This document shows positions 1 to 8,535 of a stretch of 34,472 bases of DNA, piece by piece. This DNA is from Sphingobacterium thalpophilum (lineage in GTDB: Bacteria; Bacteroidota; Bacteroidia; B-17B0; Aurantibacillaceae). A model generated the notes under the pieces. That model made no database searches, was not told the origin of the DNA, and saw only the letters and a program-made list of their open reading frames with translations. Each line of letters opens with the position of its first letter. Position 1 is the stretch's first letter. Where the stretch lies: contig CALPON020000016.1 in NCBI GenBank assembly GCA_943325195.2, positions 1-34,472 of the forward strand. Direction: 5' to 3'. The position numbers and the translations under genes were made by a program.

Positions 1-2
1 AG

Positions 3-140
3 GTGGAAACACTGACCAGCTACGATACCCTTGTGAAGGCTGCGCTCGAAAAAGAATACATTGATGAAAAGGATCTGAAGAGTCTGCAAGACTGGCGGAC
101 CAATCCGGCTGCTTGGAGTGAAGCTTTTAATACGCAATAA
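3..140 (+). CDS. pyrE: 3' end of a CDS cut by the window edge; probable orotate phosphoribosyltransferase C-terminus
   Basis: Open frame ...VETLTSYDTLVKAALEKEYIDEKDLKSLQDWRTNPAAWSEAFNTQ* ends at 140; resembles Bacteroidota PyrE C-termini (YDTL...LQxWRxxPxxW), and pyrE commonly precedes an SRPBCC protein in this phylum. Only about 46 codons are visible. Confidence 0.55.
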   Translation: METLTSYDTLVKAALEKEYIDEKDLKSLQDWRTNPAAWSEAFNTQ

Positions 141-141
141 A

Positions 142-840
142 ATGAAGAAAATTCTTTCGGCGCTGGTCCTTCTGCTGTCTTTCTTAGGTCAAGCGCAGGA
201 TAATCTGAGTACCCGTCCCTTTATCGAAATCAGCGGCACATCAGAGACCTTTGTGGTACCAGATGAAATCTATCTGCAAATCACGTTGTTGGAACGAATG
301 GAGGGAAAGGAAAAAATTACAATCGAGCGTCAGGAAAATGATTTGAAAAAAAATCTGAAAGAAATTGGGATTGATTTGTCAAACCTGAGTCTAAGCAGTG
401 CAAATGCTGATTATAAAAGCATCCGCAGAAAAGAAAAAGACGTTCTCATTTCTAAACGCTATCAGCTGAAATTAGCAACGACGGATCAGCTGGCAAAGGT
501 TTATGAGCGTCTGGATAAACTAAATGCAGATGATGCTTCTGTTCAGCGGGTGGCTAATTCAAAAATCGCTGATTTCCAGAAAGAAAACAGAATTAAAGCG
601 CTGAGGGCTGCGAAAGAAAAAGCAGATTATCTGCTTAACGCGATCGGTCAGCAGGCTGGAACGGCCTTATTTATTCAAGAGAGTGAAAATTATGTCGACG
701 AGGGTCCGGCGCAAACGCGCATGTGGGCTATGAAAGCGAACATGATCACCGAAGATCGGCAACAGGAAGAGCCATTGGCTTTCACGAAAATAAAAGTCCG
801 TTCTTCTTATCTGGTTCGCTACGAGATTCTTAAAAAATAA
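142..840 (+). CDS. SIMPL (DUF541) domain secreted/periplasmic protein
   Basis: Start MKKILSALVLLLSFLGQAQ (signal peptide) at 142 rather than ORF-track 118; FIEISGTSETFVVPDEIYLQITLLE and later AAKEKADYLLNAIGQ are typical of SIMPL proteins. Confidence 0.75.
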   Translation: MKKILSALVLLLSFLGQAQDNLSTRPFIEISGTSETFVVPDEIYLQITLLERMEGKEKITIERQENDLKKNLKEIGIDLSNLSLSSANADYKSIRRKEKDVLISKRYQLKLATTDQLAKVYERLDKLNADDASVQRVANSKIADFQKENRIKALRAAKEKADYLLNAIGQQAGTALFIQESENYVDEGPAQTRMWAMKANMITEDRQQEEPLAFTKIKVRSSYLVRYEILKK

Positions 841-843
841 TCC

Positions 844-1242
844 GTGGCCGCTTTTACTCTCCATAGCGAGGAACATACAACGGCCTCCTCCGTCCCTCAA
901 GTCTTTTTATTTTTAAGTGATTTTAAGAACTTTGAATCCATTCTTCCGGAAGATCGGGTTTCTAATTTTCAATACAAGGGTGATGCTTGTTCCTTTGACA
1001 TCAAAGGTATGACACCCCTACAGATTCGTCTTGCAGATAAAAAGGAAAATGAATACCTGCTTTTCGCAACCGAAGGTTTGGCGCGTTTTAATTTCAATTT
1101 AAAAGTGATCTTTAGTGACACCACCTGCCGGGTCGAACTTTCTGGCGATATGAATCCCATCATTAAATCCATGGCAGAGAAACCATTGTCTGGTTTGATT
1201 AACACCATGTCTCTTCGTTTATCTCAGCTTCAAATTACTTAA
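844..1242 (+). CDS. SRPBCC-family protein
   Basis: GTG start, 132 aa; fold-like pattern HTTASSVPQVFLFLSDFKNFESILPED... with C-terminal helix; position after pyrE/SIMPL. Confidence 0.6.
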   Translation: MAAFTLHSEEHTTASSVPQVFLFLSDFKNFESILPEDRVSNFQYKGDACSFDIKGMTPLQIRLADKKENEYLLFATEGLARFNFNLKVIFSDTTCRVELSGDMNPIIKSMAEKPLSGLINTMSLRLSQLQIT

Positions 1243-1249
1243 ACTTGTC

Positions 1250-1537
1250 ATGAACTTCATCATCAATGCTGCCATTCAGCTTTTGCCCATTGGCGATACC
1301 ACCAACAAGATTGCCATCATTGATAAAGCGATTGCTCTCATTGCAGAAAGTGGACTGATCTACAAAGTCTGTCCCTTTGAAACGGTAGTCGAAGGGCCTT
1401 CCGAAAAGGTCTATGAATTGATTCGGAGAATCCAAGAAAGTACCTTAACGAATGGCTGTCCGGAACTCTTAATCAATATCAAAATCCACGCAGCCACACG
1501 CGATTTATTTATTCAGGATAAGCTTGAAAAGTATTAA
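1250..1537 (+). CDS. MTH1187-type thiamine-binding protein (DUF77)
   Basis: 95 aa; NAAIQLLPIGDTTNKIAIIDKAIALIAESGLIYKVCPFETVVEGPSEKVYELI fits the DUF77 family pattern. Confidence 0.7.
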   Translation: MNFIINAAIQLLPIGDTTNKIAIIDKAIALIAESGLIYKVCPFETVVEGPSEKVYELIRRIQESTLTNGCPELLINIKIHAATRDLFIQDKLEKY

Positions 1538-1570
1538 GGCAGAAAGAATCTCAAATTCCATCTGCCTTAA
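1534..1570. terminator. Hairpin between convergent genes, possible bidirectional terminator
   Basis: TTAAGGCAGA (1534-1543) / TCTGCCTTAA (1561-1570) perfect 10-bp arms, with inner GAAT/ATTC stem; no strong U-tract. Confidence 0.45.
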
Positions 1571-1624
1571 CCTGTTGTCGGTGTATAAATCAGTTTGTTG
1601 ATTGGTCTCTTTTTTCTCCTTGCG

Positions 1625-4600
1625 TTAATTAACTGGACTGAGTTGTTTGACCTTCGGTAGATAGGTAGTAACCGTTTTCTTTAATTTTTCTTCACCCGTT
1701 TTGTATTCCTTCTCAAGCCCCTCTATGGCTTCTAGTTGAAGGTTGTTGGGGCAGGATTCCATCCCACAAAACGTTGCATAAAGTTCCGAAACTTTTTCAC
1801 GGAGACGCTCTTCATCGGCAAAGATGGAAAGTTTTTTTGTTGCCGTTAATTCCGCTTTAACTTTCTGCAAGTCATCGTAAAAGAGACGCGCGGTTTTGTT
1901 TTTTGAAAAAGCGACAGTGTCCCGCTTTAAAACAGTTTGTATTTTATTAATGGTGTCTATGGAACCATTAATCTTGTTGTACAACTGTTGTAATTGTATA
2001 CTCTTTTCGTAGACCAGACGACGATCTGCAAGGGTCAGATCCGGATTTTTATCATCATGTACACAGTTAAATTTACACGTATATTCTTTGTCTTTTATTT
2101 TTAGTCTGCAGGTATATTCTCCCGGAAGTACCATGGGCGCCGTAAATCCAGCGCCATCCATTTTCGTACTGCCAGAGGCGACCTTCGGCGGATTGCCACG
2201 TAAGTTCCAGCTGACCGTATTAATGCCCTTACGGATCGTGCCGGGAAGAGATTGCACCAGCAGACCTTTATCATCTAAAATATCAATTGTCACTTTCCCT
2301 GCATTTAGGCGGCTTTTCAGATAATAAGTAATCCTTGGTTTCTCGGCAGGATTTCCAGTGTACCAGCCTCCGCTCACCTCAGGCCCACCCCAACCAAACT
2401 TTCCGTTGTTGAGGGTGATGTCCGAAATCGGATATAAGTAAACATCTTCTTCCAATTTTTCTTTGCTGAGTTGACGTAAAGCACGAATATCATCCACCAC
2501 AAAAATACCACGACCATGGCTGGCAATAATTAAATCATGTGTCGTGGGGTGAATTTGAATATCCCTCGCCAGGACATATTCCGGAATATTATTCTTCATT
2601 CGAAACCAGTTTTGTCCACCATCCAGTGTGGCAAAAAGTCCCATCTCGGTCCCTAGAAACAGCATGTCTTTATTCACTAGGTCTTCTCTTATTTTGTGTG
2701 CAAAGCCAGTGAAATCTTTGCCTTGAAGGCGTTTCCAGGTCTTACCCAAATCTGAACTCACAGCCACATAGGTCTGCATATCGCCATACATATGATTTTC
2801 AAAGGTGGCATACACGGTTGTTTTATTAAAGCGGGAGGGTTCAATACTGCTGACCCAGCTTTGTTTGGCGATGCCTGTAGCGCTGATGTTTGCACTTACA
2901 TTGGTCCATGTTTTTCCGCCATCTGTGGTGACCTGCAGATTACCATCATCTGTTCCGACCCAGATTAGGTTTTCATCGATTGGGGATTCCGCCATGGTGA
3001 AAATAGTACAGTGATTTTCAGCACTGGTATTGTCCTCACTCAGACCACCACTGTCTTCCTGTTCCTGCTTTTTCTTGTCATTGGTCGTCAAATCCGGCGA
3101 AATCCGTTTCCAGTTTCTACCCTGATCGACGGACTTGTACAGGTACTGGGCAGCTACATACAGATTTTTGGGATTAGCAGCGCCAGTCACAATGGGCGTA
3201 TTCCAGTTCCATCTTAACTTCTCTTCATTCGCTGTTTTTTGAGGCTGAATGTATTCAGATTTCATGTTTAGCAAATTGGTGCGGAACATATGTCCCCCTT
3301 GATACTCACTGTAAACATGCTGACCATCAATATCGGGTACGACCCAAAATCCATCGCCTCCGTTCACACGACTCCAGTGGGCATTGCCAATTCCCCCTGG
3401 TGCCGCACTGGGTGCTGTCCAAGATCCATTGTCTTGCAAACCGCCATAAAGATTATAGGTTTCTTTCCTATCATAAGCCACATGATAAAACTGCGAAACG
3501 GGTAAGCCATGATTGAATTGCCAGGTCGTCCCACGGTCGACACTCATGTATACCCCTCCATCTGTTCCGAGATAGAGAATATTGGTATTGGCGGGATTGA
3601 TCCATAAGGCATGCATATCACTGTGCACCCAGCCTCCTTCGCTGCTGGCATCTGTAAATGAATAACCACCATCACTGCTGTAAGCAAATTGATAAGCAGG
3701 ACGATAAACACGCAGCGGATCTTTGGGATCAATAACGACCGTACTGAAATAAAACGGGCGTGCAACAATGTTCATGGTCGCACTCTGACTCTTCCAGGTT
3801 TCTCCCGCATCTTCAGATATATATAGTCCTGTGGCCTTACTCTCCACAATCGCAATCATCTTCTTTGGATCAGAAGGGGCTAAGGTCATGGCAATGCGTC
3901 CAAATGGTTTAGCAGGTAGACCGTTTTTGATTTCTCGCCAGCTCTTACCGCCATCGGTACTTTTGAATAAACCACTCCCAGTGCCGCCAGAATTAAATGT
4001 ATAAGGCTTTCTCCTAAATTGCCAGGTGCTGGCAAACACAATATTGGGATTGATGGGATCAATCAGAAAATCAGCCACTCCCGTCTCTTCATTGATGTAA
4101 AGAATTTTTTCCCAGGTTTCACCGCCGTCCAGTGATTTATATAAACCCCTGTGTTTGCTATTGCTCCATAGTGGTCCCGGCACAGCGACATACACAATAT
4201 CAGGTTGTTTGGGGTCCAGCACAATTTTACTGATATGTTCGGTGCTGTCTAAACCAATTTTTTTCCAGTTCCCACCCGCATCTGTGCTCTTGTATAAACC
4301 ATCTCCAATAGAAACACTGTTGCGCATATTAGACTCTCCGCTTCCCACGTAGACAATAGAGGGACTACTTTGATTAATAGCGAGGGCACCAATACTTTGA
4401 CAGTGCTTGTCAAAAATCGATTTATAAGAAGCTCCGCCGTTAGTCGATTTCCAGACACCGCCACCCGCTGTGCCAACAAAAAGGGTTTTTCCTTCATCGG
4501 CATTAACACCCTCAATGACGCTGATGCGTCCGCTCATTGAGCCGGGACCGAATTGGCGGGCGTCCATACTGCCCAGCATACCCGAATTAAAAAGCGTCTG

Positions 4601-4660
4601 AGCAGCGAGGCCGCTCCACATGAGCAGACCGGCGACAAAGGAGGTACCTGTTCTTTTCAT
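1625..4660 (-). CDS. Secreted sortilin/VPS10-like BNR-repeat beta-propeller protein (often annotated glycosyl hydrolase)
   Basis: 1011 aa, signal peptide, multiple SxDxGxxW BNR/Asp-box motifs (KSTNGGASYKS, KSTDAGGNWKK, KSLDGGETWEK, KSTDGGKSWRE, ISEDAGETWKS). Confidence 0.8.
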   Translation of the reverse strand: MKRTGTSFVAGLLMWSGLAAQTLFNSGMLGSMDARQFGPGSMSGRISVIEGVNADEGKTLFVGTAGGGVWKSTNGGASYKSIFDKHCQSIGALAINQSSPSIVYVGSGESNMRNSVSIGDGLYKSTDAGGNWKKIGLDSTEHISKIVLDPKQPDIVYVAVPGPLWSNSKHRGLYKSLDGGETWEKILYINEETGVADFLIDPINPNIVFASTWQFRRKPYTFNSGGTGSGLFKSTDGGKSWREIKNGLPAKPFGRIAMTLAPSDPKKMIAIVESKATGLYISEDAGETWKSQSATMNIVARPFYFSTVVIDPKDPLRVYRPAYQFAYSSDGGYSFTDASSEGGWVHSDMHALWINPANTNILYLGTDGGVYMSVDRGTTWQFNHGLPVSQFYHVAYDRKETYNLYGGLQDNGSWTAPSAAPGGIGNAHWSRVNGGDGFWVVPDIDGQHVYSEYQGGHMFRTNLLNMKSEYIQPQKTANEEKLRWNWNTPIVTGAANPKNLYVAAQYLYKSVDQGRNWKRISPDLTTNDKKKQEQEDSGGLSEDNTSAENHCTIFTMAESPIDENLIWVGTDDGNLQVTTDGGKTWTNVSANISATGIAKQSWVSSIEPSRFNKTTVYATFENHMYGDMQTYVAVSSDLGKTWKRLQGKDFTGFAHKIREDLVNKDMLFLGTEMGLFATLDGGQNWFRMKNNIPEYVLARDIQIHPTTHDLIIASHGRGIFVVDDIRALRQLSKEKLEEDVYLYPISDITLNNGKFGWGGPEVSGGWYTGNPAEKPRITYYLKSRLNAGKVTIDILDDKGLLVQSLPGTIRKGINTVSWNLRGNPPKVASGSTKMDGAGFTAPMVLPGEYTCRLKIKDKEYTCKFNCVHDDKNPDLTLADRRLVYEKSIQLQQLYNKINGSIDTINKIQTVLKRDTVAFSKNKTARLFYDDLQKVKAELTATKKLSIFADEERLREKVSELYATFCGMESCPNNLQLEAIEGLEKEYKTGEEKLKKTVTTYLPKVKQLSPVN

Positions 4661-5358
4661 TATTTTGCGTTTTGGAAAAGTGATTTATCAAGAACGGGAT
4701 TGACCTCCACCTTTATAATATCCATTGTTCCCCAGTCACTGGAAATGGCCATCGGAAGGACAATGCCCTCCGGTAGTTTTTCAAAATTAGAGAAGGAGCT
4801 GGTATTCTCCATCTCTTTTCCATTCGCTTTAATTTTCGATACTTCCTTTATGACGTAATAACTTTCAGTGTCCATAAAATAGGTCGTTTCCTGCCCGTCT
4901 TTATTGACCATCTTTAATTTGAAACATTCCATCCCTTCAATGTCTTCTTTCCCAAGTAACTCTAGCTTCTTACCCAGTTCTTTATAACTAATGAACTCAT
5001 TCTGCAGATTCAGATCATCTTGCGCTGATTTTACATCATCACTAGTCATGGGCTCTGGTTTGGTCTGCCCCTGAAAGGGCATAAAACTCCAGCCTTCTGT
5101 TTTAGTCACAAAATTATAGCCCTTCATACCGGCCACTTCAATATCCTGACGAAAGGCCTGCTTATCGACTTGACAAAGGACTATCGAAATTTCACCGCCG
5201 CCCTGCTTCATGCTGCAGGTGGTCCGCAGACTCTTGATCTTAGACCAATTTTCTTTTCCGCCCGAGGCTTCAATGTGTTTTTTTACAATGGCATCCAAGG
5301 TCTGACTTTGCATGGCATTCACTAAAAGGACGAGCCCAAGTATTACTAGTTTTTTCAT
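4660..5358 (-). CDS. Exported outer-membrane lipoprotein-sorting-like protein (LolA/LolB-fold type)
   Basis: Signal peptide MKKLVILGLVLLVNAMQSQT; ASGGKENWSKIKSLRTTCSMKQGG ... YFMDTESYYVIKEVSKIKANGKEMENTSSFSNFEKLPEGIVLP. Stop overlaps the next start (TAATG). Confidence 0.65.
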   Translation of the reverse strand: MKKLVILGLVLLVNAMQSQTLDAIVKKHIEASGGKENWSKIKSLRTTCSMKQGGGEISIVLCQVDKQAFRQDIEVAGMKGYNFVTKTEGWSFMPFQGQTKPEPMTSDDVKSAQDDLNLQNEFISYKELGKKLELLGKEDIEGMECFKLKMVNKDGQETTYFMDTESYYVIKEVSKIKANGKEMENTSSFSNFEKLPEGIVLPMAISSDWGTMDIIKVEVNPVLDKSLFQNAK

Positions 5359-5387
5359 AGAAGTTTCTTTTACTATAAAACTAGTAA
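5343..5387 (-). promoter_or_regulatory. Inverted repeat enclosing the start codon of the 4660-5358 gene
   Basis: TTACTAGTTTT (5343-5353) / AAAACTAGTAA (5377-5387), perfect 11-bp arms, 23-nt spacer containing the start codon (5356-5358). Confidence 0.4.
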
Positions 5388-5721
5388 AAAAACATCAGTT
5401 AGTTGGACTTGTATTAGAAGGAAGACCTTTACCCCTTTAAAAAAATAGTCGTTTGAAGTAAAAACCGCCTTGGCGACCGGGGGAAAGTAAAAAGTTTATT
5501 CCCTGTTTGCCATCCGTTTTTATGGCTTGGACTGAAAACGAGGAAGATAGAGCCTGTTGAAGACATTGCAACTTTATGTAGACTTGTCGCAGAGGGCTTT
5601 GCAGCATAAAGCACGCAAATCTTTTTTAGCTCCTTACTTAAGGTGGCTTTGTGTTATGAAAGAAAAAAGGGAGACGGCCAGATTTGTTGGCAGTAATTCA
5701 GTTTTTTTCCTAGCGACTCAA

Positions 5722-6483
5722 TCATCCAGCTTTTTTGGATTTCTTACTTTTTTGACTTTTTGCTTTGCTTTCTGCTTTCTCGTCCCCCCGCACTTTATTC
5801 CGATACTGTTTAACTTTAGGACACTTATCAATTTTATCACCAACTCCCTGCGGCTGCTCTGCACCCAGTTTTCCTAATTTTCCAAGATTAAAAGTCAGCG
5901 CTACACTGTGCAGTAGATAAAGGTCCATGGTTCCTCCTACTTGGAAATCAATGTCATCAAAGGTATTTAGATAGAAAAGTTCCTGCACTTGGACTCCAAT
6001 ATAATCACCAAATTGAAATTTTAATCCTGCGCCAAGGGGTACTGAATAATCAAGACCTTTTCCGCGTTTGGCATAAGTCTCGCTTGAACCGCTCTGCTGC
6101 AGAGCGCTAAAGCCTCCGGTGAGGTAGGGGCGAGCCCAGGACTCCTGCCGCAAAAAATTATAACGTGCAAGTAAATTAAAGGTGGTCATGTTGGTAAGAA
6201 AACGAGTCGGTACAGTCGGGTCCTCATTCCAGTCCCCCAAAAAGCCCACGACTCCCCGGGTTGCAAGAAAGGAGGCGTCCCAGTGACGATTTAAATAGCG
6301 GTTCAGGGATAGGCCGGCATTTCCGTAAAAGGCTTTTCCAAAACGGTAAAACCCGTTGCCTAAATCACCTCGGTATTGCAGAGCGCCGCCGTGCAGACCA
6401 ATATTCCACCTGTGTTCAGAGGTTTGGCCTGAGCTATGATCAATCATCAAAAAGAGAAGCGCCAATAGTGCCAGTTTTTTCAT
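5722..6483 (-). CDS. Outer-membrane beta-barrel protein with Lys-rich C-terminal tail
   Basis: Signal peptide MKKLALLALLFLMIDHSSGQT; alternating beta-strand pattern (WNIGLHGGALQYRGDLGNGFYRF..., ARYNFLRQESWARPYLTGGFSALQQSG). Confidence 0.7.
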   Translation of the reverse strand: MKKLALLALLFLMIDHSSGQTSEHRWNIGLHGGALQYRGDLGNGFYRFGKAFYGNAGLSLNRYLNRHWDASFLATRGVVGFLGDWNEDPTVPTRFLTNMTTFNLLARYNFLRQESWARPYLTGGFSALQQSGSSETYAKRGKGLDYSVPLGAGLKFQFGDYIGVQVQELFYLNTFDDIDFQVGGTMDLYLLHSVALTFNLGKLGKLGAEQPQGVGDKIDKCPKVKQYRNKVRGDEKAESKAKSQKSKKSKKAG

Positions 6484-6636
6484 TTGCGGTGTTTTATCCA
6501 GTCTAAATTACATCCCCCTGCAGCAGCGCTGTCTGCGTATTCGGCACAAGCCATTTTAGCAAGGTTAGACACCTTGTCTGGCCCTTTCAGATTCTGCGGT
6601 TCGGACTCCGATGCAAACTGTATATTTGCAGGTCCT

Positions 6637-7533
6637 ATGCAATTGAAATTTAACAGGCACTATGTGCTTTTACATATCCTTGTTTTTATTTGGGGTTTTT
6701 CTCCAATTCTGGGTCGGTACATTACAGCAAACGTTTGGCAGCTGGTTTGGTTTCGCATTCTCATTACCATTGTGGCCATGCTGATTTATCTCAAGGCGAG
6801 TAGACAGGCACTTAAAATTTCAAAAAAGCACTTACTGCAACTAACGGGTGTGGGCATCGTCATTATGGTGCATTGGCTGGCCTTTTACGGCGCTATCAAG
6901 GTTTCCAATATCAGCGTCACCATGGTGGCCTTCAGTACCGGAACACTTTTTAGTTCTATTATTGAACCCATCTTTTATAAAAGAAAAGCGCGCTTCTATG
7001 AAGTGGTTATTGGTCTAATTATTATTGGCGCCATTGCACTGATATTTTCAATCGAAACGCATTTCTGGCTTGGGATTATCCTCGGCATTCTTGCCGCCTT
7101 TACATCCTCTCTTTTTGGTGTATTTAATGGATTGTTATCGAAACAACTGCGACCGGGTATCATCAGTTTTTATGAACTCAGCGCAGCATTTGCTGGACTC
7201 ACGGTGTTTATTCTGGCAACCGGCAATTTTAACGCTTCTTTTTTTATCTTGGATCAGCCCTCCATTATTGGCCTCCTTTTGCTCAGCCTTGTTTGCACCG
7301 TTTTTCCTTTTATTACTTCGGTGGACCTCGCTAAATACATTAGTCCTTACACCATTGTACTCACCGTTAATCTTGAAACAGTGTATGGCATAATCTGGGC
7401 TATTTTATTTTTTAATGAAAATCGGGAAGTGCAGCCCGCATTTTATGCAGGTGTCCTCATTATTTTACTGGCCATTGTCCTGAATTCCTACCTGAAAAGA
7501 CAAAGTGATAAAAAGGAATTGCTAAATGCGTAA
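6637..7533 (+). CDS. EamA/DMT-family transporter
   Basis: Start MQLKFNRHYVLLHILVFIWGFSPILGRYI at 6637 rather than 6484; about 10 hydrophobic helices with an internal EamA duplication. Confidence 0.85.
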   Translation: MQLKFNRHYVLLHILVFIWGFSPILGRYITANVWQLVWFRILITIVAMLIYLKASRQALKISKKHLLQLTGVGIVIMVHWLAFYGAIKVSNISVTMVAFSTGTLFSSIIEPIFYKRKARFYEVVIGLIIIGAIALIFSIETHFWLGIILGILAAFTSSLFGVFNGLLSKQLRPGIISFYELSAAFAGLTVFILATGNFNASFFILDQPSIIGLLLLSLVCTVFPFITSVDLAKYISPYTIVLTVNLETVYGIIWAILFFNENREVQPAFYAGVLIILLAIVLNSYLKRQSDKKELLNA

Positions 7534-7544
7534 ATTTAAAGCGC

Positions 7545-8522
7545 GTGTCTGTAATTAAAATACTAATCATCCGATTTAGTTCCATTGGCGACATTCTTCT
7601 GGTGACGCCTCTGCTGCGTTGTCTGAAAGAACAAGTGCCAGGGGCGGAATTACATCTGATTACAAAAGAACAGTTTCTTCCTCTTTTGGAACACCATCCG
7701 CAGCTTCATAAAATCCACGTCTTTAAAAAGGAGCCGGATACTTGTTATGATGTTCTGAAAGCGGAACACTTTAATTACGTTTTGGATTTGCATCATAATC
7801 TTCGCAGTCTTAAAGTTAAGAGAGCTTTGGCTGTTCCTTCTTTTTCTTTTAATAAACTTAATCTTCAAAAGTTTGCGGCTGTCTATCTGAAAATGCGGGA
7901 GGTGCTGCCACCACTTCACATCGTAGAGCGGTATTTTAAAACCGCCGAATTTTTGAAGGTCAAAGAGGATGGAAAAGGCCTTGAAATTTTTATTGATCCT
8001 GCCGATGAAACAAGTTACGAGTCGCTCTCTGGCAAACCGGCTCGAGCTTTCTTAGCACTGGTTATTGGGGGATCGTATTATACCAAGAAAATTCCAATTG
8101 AAAAGTTACGTGAAATTATTTCACGGGCTGTTCTGCCGGTTGTCCTAATGGGTGGCTCTGAAGATCAGTCTATAGGGGAGCAACTGGCGGTAGAATTTCC
8201 CGAGGTGCTGCAAACCTGCGGCCATCTTCGTCTCATGCAGAGCGCTTCTTTGATCTCGAAAGCGGAGTGGGTGGTAACGGGTGATACTGGACTGATGCAC
8301 ATGGCCTCTGCCTTCAATAAAAAAATCGTTTCCATCTGGGGCAATACCATTCCTGAATTCGGGATGGGACCTTATCTTCCGAATGCCGCCAATCAAATCC
8401 GGCAAATTGACCACCTGCCTTGTCGGCCTTGCTCCAAACTCGGACATTCTAGTTGTCCCGCAGGCCACTTTCGTTGCATGCAGGATCAGGACTTTCAATT
8501 CATTTCTGAACTCAGCTCCTAA
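7545..8522 (+). CDS. Glycosyltransferase family 9 (LPS heptosyltransferase-like)
   Basis: GTG start; IKILIIRFSSIGDILLVTPLLRCLKEQVPGAELHLITK ... WVVTGDTGLMHMASAFNKKIVSIWGNT ... PCRPCSKLG. Confidence 0.88.
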   Translation: MSVIKILIIRFSSIGDILLVTPLLRCLKEQVPGAELHLITKEQFLPLLEHHPQLHKIHVFKKEPDTCYDVLKAEHFNYVLDLHHNLRSLKVKRALAVPSFSFNKLNLQKFAAVYLKMREVLPPLHIVERYFKTAEFLKVKEDGKGLEIFIDPADETSYESLSGKPARAFLALVIGGSYYTKKIPIEKLREIISRAVLPVVLMGGSEDQSIGEQLAVEFPEVLQTCGHLRLMQSASLISKAEWVVTGDTGLMHMASAFNKKIVSIWGNTIPEFGMGPYLPNAANQIRQIDHLPCRPCSKLGHSSCPAGHFRCMQDQDFQFISELSS

Positions 8523-8535
8523 ATTTTTCTAGGCT

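Noticed and set aside
5429-5877. ORFs at 5429-5614 (-) and 5557-5877 (+)
   Set aside because: No recognisable motifs; the plus ORF overlaps the supported OM-protein gene, and the translations look like random intergenic sequence.
8145-8498. 117-aa minus ORF inside the GT9 gene
   Set aside because: Antisense to a strongly supported glycosyltransferase.
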